NCBI RefSeq assembly: GCF_030813245.1
Contig: NZ_JAUSUA010000001.1
Coordinates: 620,001 to 684,000, forward strand
Reading direction: 5' to 3'
Source: Alkalicoccobacillus murimartini
GTDB taxonomy: Bacteria > Bacillota > Bacilli > Bacillales > Bacillaceae_D
DNA: 64,000 nt
Made by a program: the position numbers and the translations under genes. A model generated the notes under the pieces. It was given only the letters and a program-made list of their open reading frames with translations, ran no database searches and had not been told where the DNA came from. Every line of letters begins with the position of its first letter. Position 1 is the stretch's first letter. Positions 1 to 8,820 of this stretch are shown one piece after another.

Positions 1-840
1 CAAAAAGGTCATGACGTGATTGGAATTGATTTTAATCCTGACCGTTTGAATGAAGTCATAGAATTAGAAGTAGATGTTGTTTACATTGCTCTTCACGGTC
101 GATTTGGTGAGGATGGTAAAGTTCAGGCTTTACTTGATATGCTAAAAATCCCTTACGTAGGTTCGGGAGTTCAGGGTTCTGCGCTTGCTTTAGATAAGGC
201 AAAATCCAAGTTGTTTTTCCACCAAGAAGGTACTCGTGTGGCGAAAGAACAAGTTCTTTATAAGCATACATTCAACGAGCAGTCCTTTCGCTGTGAGTTA
301 GAGTTTCCTGTCGTTGTGAAACCTAACCAAGAAGGTTCTACTATTGGATTAACCATTGCAGAAGACGAATCGAGTATGATTGCTGGTATCAAACAGGCGT
401 TTGAGTTTGATCAAACCGTGATGGTAGAGGAATTTATCAGTGGGCGTGAGGTGACCGTTGCCGTTCTCGGTGCCAAAGGTCAAGAACAAGCATTGCCTGT
501 CATTGAAATTGTACCAAAAAACAAATTCTATGATTACGAAGCAAAATATGCAGAGGGCGGAAGTGAACATATTATTCCAGCTCGGTTGAGTGCAGAACAA
601 ACAGCTTACGTGCAAAAGCATGCTGTTCGCTCACATCAGATATTAGGTTGTGAAATTTATTCTCGTGTGGACTTTATCGTACCTGAAGACGAAACGCAAT
701 TGCCGTGTATTCTTGAAGTGAATACGTTACCTGGTATGACACCAACAAGTTTATATCCGGATGCGGCAAAAGAGATTGGCCTATCCTACCCGGATATGGT
801 AGAAAAGCTTATCCAACTTTCTTTAGAAAAGCAGTCTTAA
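1..840 (+). CDS. ddl: D-alanine--D-alanine ligase, 5'-truncated by the window edge
   Basis: The enzyme joins two D-alanines with ATP to supply the dipeptide for peptidoglycan precursors in the cytoplasm. The reading frame is open from base 1, so the gene starts outside the window; 279 residues are present and roughly 80 N-terminal residues are missing compared with Bacillus Ddl. Seen here: the LHGRFGEDG motif near the start of the fragment, an ATP-grasp central domain with VVKPNQEGSTIG, the EEFISGREVTV segment, and the C-terminal metal/substrate motif LEVNTLPGMT. A GTG at base 16 is internal and is not the start. A strong terminator follows directly, so this is probably the last gene of its transcript. 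Confidence 0.95.
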   Translation, partial: QKGHDVIGIDFNPDRLNEVIELEVDVVYIALHGRFGEDGKVQALLDMLKIPYVGSGVQGSALALDKAKSKLFFHQEGTRVAKEQVLYKHTFNEQSFRCELEFPVVVKPNQEGSTIGLTIAEDESSMIAGIKQAFEFDQTVMVEEFISGREVTVAVLGAKGQEQALPVIEIVPKNKFYDYEAKYAEGGSEHIIPARLSAEQTAYVQKHAVRSHQILGCEIYSRVDFIVPEDETQLPCILEVNTLPGMTPTSLYPDAAKEIGLSYPDMVEKLIQLSLEKQS

Positions 841-846
841 ACGATA

Positions 847-883
847 AAAAGTATGGTTTCCAAAGGGAGACCATACTTTTTTT
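847..883 (+). terminator. Rho-independent terminator after ddl
   Basis: Arms GTATGGTTTCC and GGGAGACCATAC enclose a short loop and are followed by a run of T. It separates ddl from gudB. Confidence 0.85.
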
Positions 884-1036
884 GTGATAAAGCTGTGAAA
901 TTAAAAGGTTTTATAAGAGAATATCTAAAAAAAAGCTTAAAATGGTGGAAATCTAACACGTTGTTCATTATAGTTAAGGAGAGAGGCTTGTTTCAGAAAA
1001 AGAAAACAAGCGATACATAGCTCAGAGGTGAAAGAA

Positions 1037-2299
1037 ATGGATGATTATGACAAACAGATTGATCAGCTCGATGTACTAGGTTCTACTCAAACTGTAATTA
1101 AGCAGGCGTTAACGAAGCTTGGCTATCCGAACGAAATGTATGAATTGTTAAGAGAACCACTACGAATGCTTACTGTACGCATTCCCATTCGTATGGATGA
1201 TGGTTCTACTAAAATCTTTACTGGATACAGAGCGCAGCATAATGACTCTGTTGGTCCAACTAAAGGTGGAGTCAGGTTTCATCCTGATGTTACCGAACGT
1301 GAAGTAAAGGCTTTATCGATCTGGATGAGTTTAAAAGCAGGCATTGTTGATCTACCATATGGTGGTGGTAAAGGCGGAATTGTATGTGATCCTCGTGAGA
1401 TGTCATTCCGTGAGCTTGAACGTTTAAGTCGAGGCTATGTAAGGGCGATTAGTCAAATTGTCGGACCAACTAAAGATATTCCGGCTCCCGATGTATTCAC
1501 AAACTCCCAGATTATGGCCTGGATGCTTGATGAGTATAGTAAGATTCGTGAATTTGATTCGCCTGGATTTATTACAGGTAAACCTTTGGTACTTGGAGGT
1601 TCACATGGTCGTGAATCTGCAACGGCAAAAGGCGTAACGATCTGTATTAATGAAGCAGCCAAGAAAACCGGACTTGACCTTGTTGATGCACGAGTTGTTA
1701 TACAAGGGTTTGGAAATGCGGGTAGCTTCTTAGCTAAATTTTTACACGATGCAGGAGCTAAGGTTGTTGGTATTGGTGATGCTTATGGTGCTCTTTATGA
1801 ACCGGATGGCTTAGATATCGATTATCTACTAGATCGTAGAGACAGTTTTGGTACGGTGACGAAACTCTTTAAGAATACAATTACGAATGAAGAGTTGCTT
1901 GAGCTTGAGTGTGATATTTTAGTTCCAGCAGCAATAGAGAACCAAATTACAAAAGATAATGCAGCAAACATACAGGCGTCGATAGTAGTCGAAGCCGCTA
2001 ACGGACCAACAACGATGGAAGCAACGGAAATTCTTTCAGAGCGTGGTATCTTGCTAGTTCCGGATGTATTAGCAAGTTCTGGCGGAGTGACGGTTTCGTA
2101 TTTTGAGTGGGTCCAAAATAATCAAGGGTATTATTGGACAGATGAAGAAGTAGAAGGAAAGCTTGAGATCGTCATGAGAAACTCATTTAACAACATTTAT
2201 CAGCTGGCCAAAACGCGTAAAGTCAATATGCGTCTTGCCTCTTATATGATTGGTGTTCGAAAAATGGCGGAAGCATCCAGGTTTAGAGGCTGGGTGTAA
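1037..2299 (+). CDS. gudB: NAD-dependent catabolic glutamate dehydrogenase
   Basis: Oxidatively deaminates glutamate to 2-oxoglutarate and ammonia, linking amino-acid catabolism to the TCA cycle. At 420 residues it matches RocG/GudB length. Visible motifs are the glutamate-binding segment PYGGGKGG near residue 110 with the catalytic lysine, and the Rossmann GFGNAGS near 225. I chose ATG at 1037 because AGAGGTG lies six bases before it; a GTG three codons upstream would overlap that ribosome site. The insertion that inactivates GudB in laboratory B. subtilis is not apparent. The GudB/RocG choice rests on synteny with ypdA, ansA and prsW. Confidence 0.93.
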   Translation: MDDYDKQIDQLDVLGSTQTVIKQALTKLGYPNEMYELLREPLRMLTVRIPIRMDDGSTKIFTGYRAQHNDSVGPTKGGVRFHPDVTEREVKALSIWMSLKAGIVDLPYGGGKGGIVCDPREMSFRELERLSRGYVRAISQIVGPTKDIPAPDVFTNSQIMAWMLDEYSKIREFDSPGFITGKPLVLGGSHGRESATAKGVTICINEAAKKTGLDLVDARVVIQGFGNAGSFLAKFLHDAGAKVVGIGDAYGALYEPDGLDIDYLLDRRDSFGTVTKLFKNTITNEELLELECDILVPAAIENQITKDNAANIQASIVVEAANGPTTMEATEILSERGILLVPDVLASSGGVTVSYFEWVQNNQGYYWTDEEVEGKLEIVMRNSFNNIYQLAKTRKVNMRLASYMIGVRKMAEASRFRGWV

Positions 2300-2341
2300 T
2301 CTTCATAAGAAGTTCATGCGTTCTGAACAAATAGTGAGACG

Positions 2342-2370
2342 ACGGAATCTTAGGGTTCCGTTGTTTTTTT
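2342..2370 (+). terminator. Terminator after gudB
   Basis: Inverted repeat ACGGAA...TTCCGT followed by seven or more T residues. Confidence 0.75.
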
Positions 2371-2512
2371 GTGGCATGACTTTTATCAGTCCTTAAACCC
2401 TGCAAGTGGCTTAAAGAATATGCTATACTTTTTTTGTGAAAAAGCGGCATATTAAGAAGACGATGAGAAAAACTCTCTTCCCTTTTTATGCAGGAATGGA
2501 GTGTGACAAACG

Positions 2513-3502
2513 TTGTTGAAAAAAGAAGAAGTTCTCATTATCGGAGGCGGTCCCTGTGGGTTGGCTGCAGCGATTGCTTGCCAAGATAAAGGACTGCACC
2601 CACTAATTATCGAAAAAGATCATATTGTCAGTGCAATCTCAAAATACCCGACTCATCAGACGTTTTTTAGTACAAGTGAAAAGTTAGAAATTGGTGATGT
2701 TGCTTTTGTAACAGAAGACCGAAAGCCACATCGTAATCAAGCGTTGGTATATTATCGTAGTGTCGCTGAACGCAAGAACCTTCGTATTCACTCCCATGAG
2801 AAAGTCCAAAAGGTGACAAAGCTAGATAATGGATCTTTTCATGTTGTCACAGAGAAAGATGAGTATGAAGCGGCACATGTTGTCATTGCAACAGGATATT
2901 ATGATTCACCTAACTATATGAATATTGAAGGAGAAGCTCTACCGCACGTGTATCACTATTTTAAAGAGGCGCACCCTTATTTTAGGCAACATGTTGTGGT
3001 AATTGGAGGAAAGAACTCTGCAATTGATGCGGCACTTGAGCTTGAGAAAGCGGGGGCCTATGTCACAGCACTATATCGTGGTGAAGACTATTCGCCAAGT
3101 GTAAAGCCTTGGATTCTACCTGAGTATGTTTCTCTTGTTAAAAACAACAAAATATCGTTAGAGTTCCAGGCGGAGATTAATCGAATTACTCAGTCAGAGG
3201 TAGAGTATTCTGTGTTAGGAGAATCAAAGAAAGTTAAAGCAGATTATGTATTTGCTATGACAGGGTATCATCCAGATCATCAATTTATAAAAAGCATGGG
3301 TGTTTCCGTAGATGAGGAGACGGGTAGACCCGAATTCGACGAAGAGACTTATGAAACCAACGTAGAGGGTCTTTTTATTGCGGGGGTCATTGCAGCGGGT
3401 AATAATGCCAATGAGATTTTTATTGAAAATGGACGATGGCACGGTGGTAGAATTGCAGAAAAAATTGCAGAATATCAGTCAAAAAAGGAGTCGAATAAAT
3501 GA
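2513..3502 (+). CDS. ypdA: YpdA-family bacillithiol disulfide reductase
   Basis: FAD/NADPH-dependent thioredoxin-reductase-like protein assigned in Firmicutes to reducing bacillithiol disulfide; 329 residues. The N-terminal dinucleotide-binding motif GGGPCGLAAAIA lies at about residues 9-20, a second nucleotide motif GGKNSAIDAALE near 165, and the flavoprotein C-terminal segment ending GLFIAGVIAAGNN near 290. The start is TTG (2513, or 2516) with a GGA-rich ribosome site about ten bases upstream. The stop overlaps the ansA start by four bases, so the two are translationally coupled. bshA and bshB1, which make the thiol, are also in this window. The Bdr role is known for homologues and inferred here. 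Confidence 0.88.
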   Translation: MLKKEEVLIIGGGPCGLAAAIACQDKGLHPLIIEKDHIVSAISKYPTHQTFFSTSEKLEIGDVAFVTEDRKPHRNQALVYYRSVAERKNLRIHSHEKVQKVTKLDNGSFHVVTEKDEYEAAHVVIATGYYDSPNYMNIEGEALPHVYHYFKEAHPYFRQHVVVIGGKNSAIDAALELEKAGAYVTALYRGEDYSPSVKPWILPEYVSLVKNNKISLEFQAEINRITQSEVEYSVLGESKKVKADYVFAMTGYHPDHQFIKSMGVSVDEETGRPEFDEETYETNVEGLFIAGVIAAGNNANEIFIENGRWHGGRIAEKIAEYQSKKESNK

Positions 3503-4458
3503 AAAAAGTGGTACTGATTACGACCGGTGGCACGATAGCGAGCACCGAGAATAAGGATGGAAAGCTGGTAGCGGGAGAATTAACGGGTGAAGAATTAACG
3601 GATTTATGTCAACTCCCAAATGATATACAAGTGACCGTACGTTCGATGTTGCAAAAACCAAGTATTCATATTACACTCGATGACTGGCTAGAATTAAAAA
3701 AAGAAATTGATGATGCGTTTAGTGATCCAGAGGTAGATGGAGTTGTAGTGACACACGGCACAGATACCTTAGAAGAGACCGCTTATTTTCTTGACTTAGT
3801 GATCACAGATGATCGTCCAGTTATTGTAACGGGCTCTCAACGAGGTCCTGAACAATTAGGAAGTGATGCATTCATTAATCTACGTCATGCTGTGTATGCA
3901 GCTTGTCATAAAGATCTTCAACACGTTGGAACGGTTGTTGTTTTTAATGAGCGGATTTTTGCGGCGAGGTATGTCAAAAAAGAGCACGCTTCTAATATTC
4001 AGGGTTTTAACGCCTTTGGATTTGGTTATTTAGGCATTATTGATAATGATACAATTTTTCTTTATCAAAAACCAATCAGTCGAGACACCTATACTCTGAT
4101 TAACCCTTTACCAGACGTTTCCATCGCAAAGATTTATTTAGGCATGAATAAGAAGGTATTAGAAAGTATCTTGCAAGAATCGGCAGGCGTTGTGCTTGAA
4201 GGAGTTGGTAGAGGCCAAGTCCCTCCTCACCTAGTATCTGCTCTTGATCAGGCAATACTGAATGGGAAAACAGTTGTTATGACCACATCAGCAGAAGAAG
4301 GAAAAGTATATCCAACGTATGAGTATGAAGGAAGCGCTAATGATTTGGAGCAAAAAGGGGTCATTCTAGGCTCGGATTATGATAGCAAAAAAGCGAGAAT
4401 TAAAACAATGGTGCTTTTGGCTTCAGGCGCAAATATAAGTCTTGGATTTGACCGCTAG
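3499..4458 (+). CDS. ansA: Type I L-asparaginase
   Basis: Hydrolyses asparagine to aspartate and ammonia; cytoplasmic type, 319 residues, no signal peptide. The two threonine active-site motifs are present: TTGGTIAS at residues 8-15 and THGTDTLEE near 85-93. It overlaps ypdA by ATGA. No ansB follows, unlike the separate ansAB operon of B. subtilis. Residue conservation supports the asparaginase fold; strict asparagine specificity is inferred from the family. Confidence 0.9.
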   Translation: MKKVVLITTGGTIASTENKDGKLVAGELTGEELTDLCQLPNDIQVTVRSMLQKPSIHITLDDWLELKKEIDDAFSDPEVDGVVVTHGTDTLEETAYFLDLVITDDRPVIVTGSQRGPEQLGSDAFINLRHAVYAACHKDLQHVGTVVVFNERIFAARYVKKEHASNIQGFNAFGFGYLGIIDNDTIFLYQKPISRDTYTLINPLPDVSIAKIYLGMNKKVLESILQESAGVVLEGVGRGQVPPHLVSALDQAILNGKTVVMTTSAEEGKVYPTYEYEGSANDLEQKGVILGSDYDSKKARIKTMVLLASGANISLGFDR

Positions 4459-4468
4459 TGGCTTTTTC

Positions 4469-4497
4469 TTGAAAAGGATACTCGATAGGCATATAAT
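4469..4497 (+). promoter_or_regulatory. Sigma-A promoter for the prsW leader RNA
   Basis: TTGAAA and TATAAT separated by 17 bases, one mismatch from consensus. It predicts a start near 4503, at the 5' edge of the folded leader. Confidence 0.75.
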
Positions 4498-4501
4498 GGC
4501 T

Positions 4502-4590
4502 GTACTGCATGTAAAGAAGAGGTTCAAGTCAGGTCCCGGTAGGAAGCATGAACGATCACATATTGATTGAGTATGCATTAGGGTCTGTAC
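4502..4590 (+). ncRNA. Structured leader with an SRP-RNA domain-IV-like core
   Basis: The 89-nt segment closes with GTAC/GTAC and TGCAT/ATGCA. Inside it, GTTC/GAAC encloses a core reading GTCAGGTCC, a five-base loop, then GGAAGCA. That is the signature of the Ffh-binding domain of SRP RNA, except that the usual GGAA tetraloop is replaced by CGGTA. No T-run follows; the RNA appears to run into prsW, whose start is 22 bases downstream. It could be a second or derived SRP-like RNA, a cis-regulatory mimic, or a decayed copy. Assignment is by motif recognition only. Confidence 0.5.
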
Positions 4591-4612
4591 TTCGTGGAAA
4601 GGCAGGTCGTAG

Positions 4613-5284
4613 ATGTTTTCGTTGCTGACGGCTGCGATAGCTCCTGCAATTGGGCTATTAACGTATTTTTACTTGAAGACCGACTATCGCCGTAAGCTAC
4701 ATGAGACCATCATTCGCACATTTTTAATCGGCATCCTGTTGGTGTTTCCTGTAATGGTGTTGCAATATGCCTTTATAGAGGAAGAGGTCTTCTCACAAGA
4801 TTGGCTACAAGCACTTATACTTTATGGATTTACTGAGGAATTTTTCAAATGGTTTATTCTTTTTATCTTTGCTTACCAACATGGTACGATCGTACGAAGA
4901 AATGATGGCATTGTATACGGTGTGTCTTTATCTCTCGGATTTGCAACGATGGAGAACATCTTTTACTTAATTGCCCACGGGATTGAAACAGCGGTAGGAC
5001 GAGCTTTAATGCCGGTTTCAAGTCATGCATTATTTGGCATTATTATGGGGTATTATATGAGCAATGCAAAGCTAATACCTGCTAAGAAACGCTGGTATTT
5101 GGCGTTGTCATTGATTTTGCCTATAACCTTACATAGTTCATATGATTACATTGTTTTTTTATTTGACCATTATGTTTTGTTCGGAATAATTCCTTTCATG
5201 CTGATGCTTTGGGCGTTTGCTATTTACAAAATTAAGCTAGCGCGGAGGCAGGATCAACAATCACCACGTATAAGGAGGAATTAA
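4613..5284 (+). CDS. prsW: Intramembrane protease PrsW
   Basis: Polytopic membrane protease, 223 residues; in B. subtilis PrsW makes the first cut in anti-sigma factor RsiW and releases sigma-W under envelope stress. Characteristic features are the EEFFKW motif near residue 75, the ATMEN motif near residue 105, SSHALFG near residue 130 and a further membrane histidine near 175, set among about six or seven hydrophobic segments. Its promoter is close to consensus and an unusual folded leader lies before it. The RsiW substrate is not in this window, so the target is inferred. Confidence 0.88.
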   Translation: MFSLLTAAIAPAIGLLTYFYLKTDYRRKLHETIIRTFLIGILLVFPVMVLQYAFIEEEVFSQDWLQALILYGFTEEFFKWFILFIFAYQHGTIVRRNDGIVYGVSLSLGFATMENIFYLIAHGIETAVGRALMPVSSHALFGIIMGYYMSNAKLIPAKKRWYLALSLILPITLHSSYDYIVFLFDHYVLFGIIPFMLMLWAFAIYKIKLARRQDQQSPRIRRN

Positions 5285-5287
5285 ACC

Positions 5288-5452
5288 ATGTCGGAGGAAC
5301 GTTATCGAATCGTCATTCGCTGTCCTGAATGCAAGGAGAAGTATATTCTTAGAGGACGCCTTAATGAGGACGGACAATATGAAACGGGATTCAAACGCTG
5401 TGTGTGTGGCAATGAGGAACGTTTGAATATTGAAGCATCACCCGAAACGTAA
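5288..5452 (+). CDS. Small CPxC...CxC zinc-ribbon-like protein
   Basis: A 54-residue protein with one CPEC pair near residue 12 and a CVCG pair near residue 38, the spacing expected of a small zinc ribbon. It has no membrane segment and no signal. A strong ribosome site, AAGGAGG, lies inside the last codons of prsW, so it is co-transcribed with the protease and probably translated efficiently. I do not recognise the family; zinc binding is inferred from the cysteine spacing. Confidence 0.7.
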   Translation: MSEERYRIVIRCPECKEKYILRGRLNEDGQYETGFKRCVCGNEERLNIEASPET

Positions 5453-5459
5453 AAACTTC

Positions 5460-5488
5460 TTGCAATTTTAACGTATGTCCTGTATGTT
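5460..5488 (+). promoter_or_regulatory. Promoter of the metI-yitJ riboswitch transcript
   Basis: TTGCAA and TATGTT with a 17-base spacer, about 30 bases before the S-box element. Confidence 0.55.
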
Positions 5489-5520
5489 AAAGTGAATATT
5501 CAAAAACTTAATATGTTTTA

Positions 5521-5684
5521 TTCTTATCACGAGAGATGGAGGGAAAGGCCCTGCGAAGTCTCAGCAACCAGCCACATATGGCAAGGTGCTAATTCCGGCA
5601 GTTTATAGCTGCTAAGATAAGAGGAAGCTTATGTGCAATAGATAAGCACCTTCTTCTTATTTTAGAGGAAGGTGCTTTTTTTAT
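5521..5684 (+). promoter_or_regulatory. SAM-I (S-box) riboswitch with terminator
   Basis: The S-box core is clear: closing helix TTCTTATC/GATAAGAG, then GAGATGGAGGGA, GGCCCTGCGAAGTCTCAGCAACC and AGGTGCTAATTCCGGCAG in canonical order. A terminator follows, with arms AAGCACCTTC (5644) and GAAGGTGCTT (5668) and a T-run. In this class SAM binding stabilises the closing helix and lets the terminator form, shutting off methionine biosynthesis when SAM is plentiful. It sits immediately before metI. Confidence 0.96.
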
Positions 5685-5707
5685 TTAAAAATTTGGAGGG
5701 ATCAACA

Positions 5708-6811
5708 ATGTCTAAACAATCAATCGAAACAATTTTGGTGCAAACCGGGAACCGTGTAGATAATCGGACAGGAGCAGTTAACGCGCCAGTCTACTTTTCA
5801 ACGGCTTTTAGGCATACAGGAATAGGCGAATCAACGGGGTATGATTATGCACGAACTGGGAATCCAACGAGGGAAGTATTAGAGAATGCGATTGCAGAAT
5901 TAGAGCTAGGAGACGCTGGTTTTGCCTGCAGTTCAGGTATGGCAGCTGTACAAATCGTGTTGTCTCTATTTGAAAACGGTGATGAAATTCTAGCTTCTAA
6001 AGACTTGTACGGTGGGACCTATCGTTTATTTGAAGAAGGATGGAATCGCTGGGGTCTAACATTTAACTACTCAGATCCCCGAGATCTAGATACATTTGAA
6101 GCGGCCATTACGCCAGCAACCAAAGCGTTATTTATTGAATCACCAACCAATCCGCTTATGCAAGAGGCGTCCATTCCTGATCTTGCTGCTATAGCCAAAA
6201 AACACAATGTGCTTTTAATCGTTGATAATACATTTTATACTCCGTTAATCCAACAACCCATTGCGGATGGAGCAGACATCGTTATTCATAGTGCTTCAAA
6301 GTACATAAGCGGACATAATGATGTCATTGCGGGCTTAATTGTGGCGAAGGGTAAGGAGTTATCTGAACGAATCGGCTACTACCATAACGGGATTGGCGCA
6401 ACTCTTTCAGCGTTTGATTCGTGGCTTGTCGTAAGAGGCATGAAAACGTTAGCTTTAAGAATGGAAAAACATGAACAAAACGCAAAGGAAATCGTCGAGT
6501 ACTTGGAGAATGCAGAAGAAGTAGATGAAGTTCTTTATCCAGGTCGAGGAGGAATGATCTCCTTTAGAGTGAAGGATGAAACATGGATAAATCCGATTTT
6601 ACAAAATCTGAAGCTCATTTCTTTTGCCGAAAGTCTTGGGGGTGTAGAGAGCTTAATGACATACCCAACAACCCAAACTCATGCGGATATTCCAGAAGAT
6701 ATTCGAATTGCAAACGGTGTGGATAATCGATTACTTCGTTTCTCTGTCGGCATAGAACGATGTCAGGATTTAATTGATGACTTAAAGCAAGCTTTTTCAG
6801 CTGTTTATTAA
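5708..6811 (+). CDS. metI: Cystathionine gamma-synthase / O-acetylhomoserine thiolyase
   Basis: PLP enzyme that condenses an O-acylhomoserine with cysteine (or sulfide) on the way to homocysteine; 367 residues, similar to B. subtilis MetI. The SASKYISGHND motif supplies the PLP lysine near residue 198, and the substrate motif YARTGNPTR lies near 47-55. ATG 5708 is preceded by GGAGGG at suitable spacing; a longer frame extends upstream through the terminator and is not credible. It is controlled by the S-box upstream and is followed by yitJ. Cystathionine beta-lyase (metC), its usual partner, is not adjacent. Confidence 0.92.
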   Translation: MSKQSIETILVQTGNRVDNRTGAVNAPVYFSTAFRHTGIGESTGYDYARTGNPTREVLENAIAELELGDAGFACSSGMAAVQIVLSLFENGDEILASKDLYGGTYRLFEEGWNRWGLTFNYSDPRDLDTFEAAITPATKALFIESPTNPLMQEASIPDLAAIAKKHNVLLIVDNTFYTPLIQQPIADGADIVIHSASKYISGHNDVIAGLIVAKGKELSERIGYYHNGIGATLSAFDSWLVVRGMKTLALRMEKHEQNAKEIVEYLENAEEVDEVLYPGRGGMISFRVKDETWINPILQNLKLISFAESLGGVESLMTYPTTQTHADIPEDIRIANGVDNRLLRFSVGIERCQDLIDDLKQAFSAVY

Positions 6812-6849
6812 GAAGGTGTGAACCTATAGATAAGCGGGAGGAGATACAT

Positions 6850-8685
6850 GTGGGATTGTTAGAGAGATTAAAGACTGATCTTTTAGTAGGCGATGGTGCG
6901 ATGGGTACCTTGTTATATGAACGGGGCATTGAACAGCAATGCTTTGAGGAGATTAATATCAGTCATCCGGAAGAAATCATCTCGATTCACAAAGAATATC
7001 TACAAGCAGGGGCAAATGTTATTCAAACCAATACATATGCCGCTAATCGCTTAAAACTAATTAAGTATGGTTTAGAGGACAAAACAGTTGAAATAAACAG
7101 AAGAGCAGTAGCTCTTGCTAAACAAGCTGCTCAAAATCAGGCATTTGTTGTCGGTACTGTGGGGGGAATTCGCCGCTTTCAAATGGAGGACTCCACATTA
7201 ACTGAAATCAAAGCTGCATTAACCGAGCAAATTTTGACGTTAGTAGATGAGGGTGTAGACGGTTTATTATTTGAGACTTTTTATGATCTAGAGGAAGCTC
7301 TTATGGTGACGTCCATTGCGAAGGAACATAGTGCTCTTCCTGTCATTGTAAATGTGAGTTTAGGGGATATTGGTGTAATGAGTGGTGGGATTCAGGCGAC
7401 AGATGCTTTTACTCGCTTAACAGACGCAGGAGCAGACGTTGTTGGTTTGAATTGTCGGATGGGTCCGGCTCATATGCTGCGATCGTTTGAAGAGATTCCA
7501 ATCCCTGACCATAGTTACTTAGCCGTTTACCCAAATGCCAGCTTACCTGATTATCGAGATGGACGATTCTTCTATTCGTCAAATCCAGACTATTTCGCCA
7601 ATATGACAGGCAAATTTATTGATCAAGGTGCACGTTTGATTGGAGGTTGCTGCGGGACTACGCCTGAACATATTCGAGCAATTGCAGATGCTGTTCAGTC
7701 TAGGGAACCAGTTAGAAAAAAAACAATCAAGGTGTCAATTAGGCAACCACTATCTGAACCAACACCTAAGAGGAAAGAAAAAAAGCTAACAGAGCTCGTG
7801 AAAGCACGCAAGTCAGTCATTGTTGAATTAGATCCACCTAAAAAGCTAAATACACGAAGGTTTATGGAGGGCGCAATAGCACTAAAAGGGGCAGGGATTG
7901 ATGCCTTGACGCTAGCCGATAATTCTCTAGCTTCTCCAAGGGTGGACAATCTTGCTCTAGGTACATTAGTGAAAGAGCAGGCTGGAATCAGGCCGCTTGT
8001 TCATCTGACATGCCGCGACCGTAACTTAATTGGGTTGCAATCTCATCTCATGGGGTTGCATGCGTTAGGTCTAACAGATGTGTTAACGATTACAGGTGAT
8101 CCAACAAAAATAGGTGATTTTCCAGGTGCAACCTCTGTATATGATGTCGCCTCCTACCAACTTATTGCGATGATTAAGCAATTAAACGAAGGTTTGTCTT
8201 TTTCAGGTAAAGAACTTGGTGAGAAAGCAGATTTTACAATAGGTGCAGCTTTTAATCCAAATGTGAAGTATATCGACAAAGCTGTACAACGATTAGAAAA
8301 GAAAATTAATAGCGGGGCAGACTATTTTATGAGTCAACCTGTATATGATCATCATCAGCTAAAGATTATTTATGAGGAAACTAAACATCTAGAGCAACCA
8401 ATATATATTGGCATTATGCCTTTAGTTAGTTCAAGAAATGCAGAATTCCTCCATAATGAAGTACCAGGAATCAAGTTAACGAATCAAATTAGAGAGGTTA
8501 TGGCAAGACATGATGGGGATCCTGAAGCTTCTAAGCGTGAAGGTATTGCAATTGCTAAAGACTTAATCGATACAGCGTATGAATGGTTTAATGGCATCTA
8601 CTTAATTACTCCCTTTATGCATTATGATGTCACGGTTGAACTTTCGAATTATATCCACCAAAAGCAAAGCATTGCCACTAAATAA
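6850..8685 (+). CDS. yitJ: Bifunctional homocysteine S-methyltransferase / methylenetetrahydrofolate reductase
   Basis: Two-domain protein of 611 residues. The first ~290 residues are a zinc homocysteine methyltransferase domain, with NCRMG near 201 and IGGCCGTTP near 263 supplying the zinc cysteines. The second half from ~320 is a flavin methylenetetrahydrofolate reductase domain, with CRDRN near 390 and TGDP near 415. It makes methyl-THF and methylates homocysteine to methionine. The start is GTG 6850 after GGGAGGAG; an overlapping ATG two bases earlier is out of frame and stops quickly. It lies 38 bases after metI in the S-box operon. No cobalamin methionine synthase is in the window. Confidence 0.92.
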   Translation: MGLLERLKTDLLVGDGAMGTLLYERGIEQQCFEEINISHPEEIISIHKEYLQAGANVIQTNTYAANRLKLIKYGLEDKTVEINRRAVALAKQAAQNQAFVVGTVGGIRRFQMEDSTLTEIKAALTEQILTLVDEGVDGLLFETFYDLEEALMVTSIAKEHSALPVIVNVSLGDIGVMSGGIQATDAFTRLTDAGADVVGLNCRMGPAHMLRSFEEIPIPDHSYLAVYPNASLPDYRDGRFFYSSNPDYFANMTGKFIDQGARLIGGCCGTTPEHIRAIADAVQSREPVRKKTIKVSIRQPLSEPTPKRKEKKLTELVKARKSVIVELDPPKKLNTRRFMEGAIALKGAGIDALTLADNSLASPRVDNLALGTLVKEQAGIRPLVHLTCRDRNLIGLQSHLMGLHALGLTDVLTITGDPTKIGDFPGATSVYDVASYQLIAMIKQLNEGLSFSGKELGEKADFTIGAAFNPNVKYIDKAVQRLEKKINSGADYFMSQPVYDHHQLKIIYEETKHLEQPIYIGIMPLVSSRNAEFLHNEVPGIKLTNQIREVMARHDGDPEASKREGIAIAKDLIDTAYEWFNGIYLITPFMHYDVTVELSNYIHQKQSIATK

Positions 8686-8695
8686 TGCGAATAAC

Positions 8696-8730
8696 GAAAC
8701 TCGGCTTAGAGCTGAGTTTCTTTTTTTTAT
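8696..8730 (+). terminator. Terminator after yitJ
   Basis: GAAACTC-GC and GC-GAGTTTC arms with a five-base loop, followed by eight T residues. Confidence 0.85.
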
Positions 8731-8741
8731 GGAAAAACAGA

Positions 8742-8771
8742 TGAATAAAACCTTTTTTCCAACAAAGACTA
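8742..8771 (+). promoter_or_regulatory. Possible sigma-G promoter of sleB
   Basis: TGAATA, 17 bases, then AAGACTA: the -35 box is good for the forespore sigma factor but the -10 is weak. sleB is a known sigma-G gene in B. subtilis, which makes the assignment plausible. Confidence 0.4.
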
Positions 8772-8820
8772 AAAGCACGCAACGAATATAGTAGCGGATA
8801 AAGCGACAGGAGGGAAAAGA

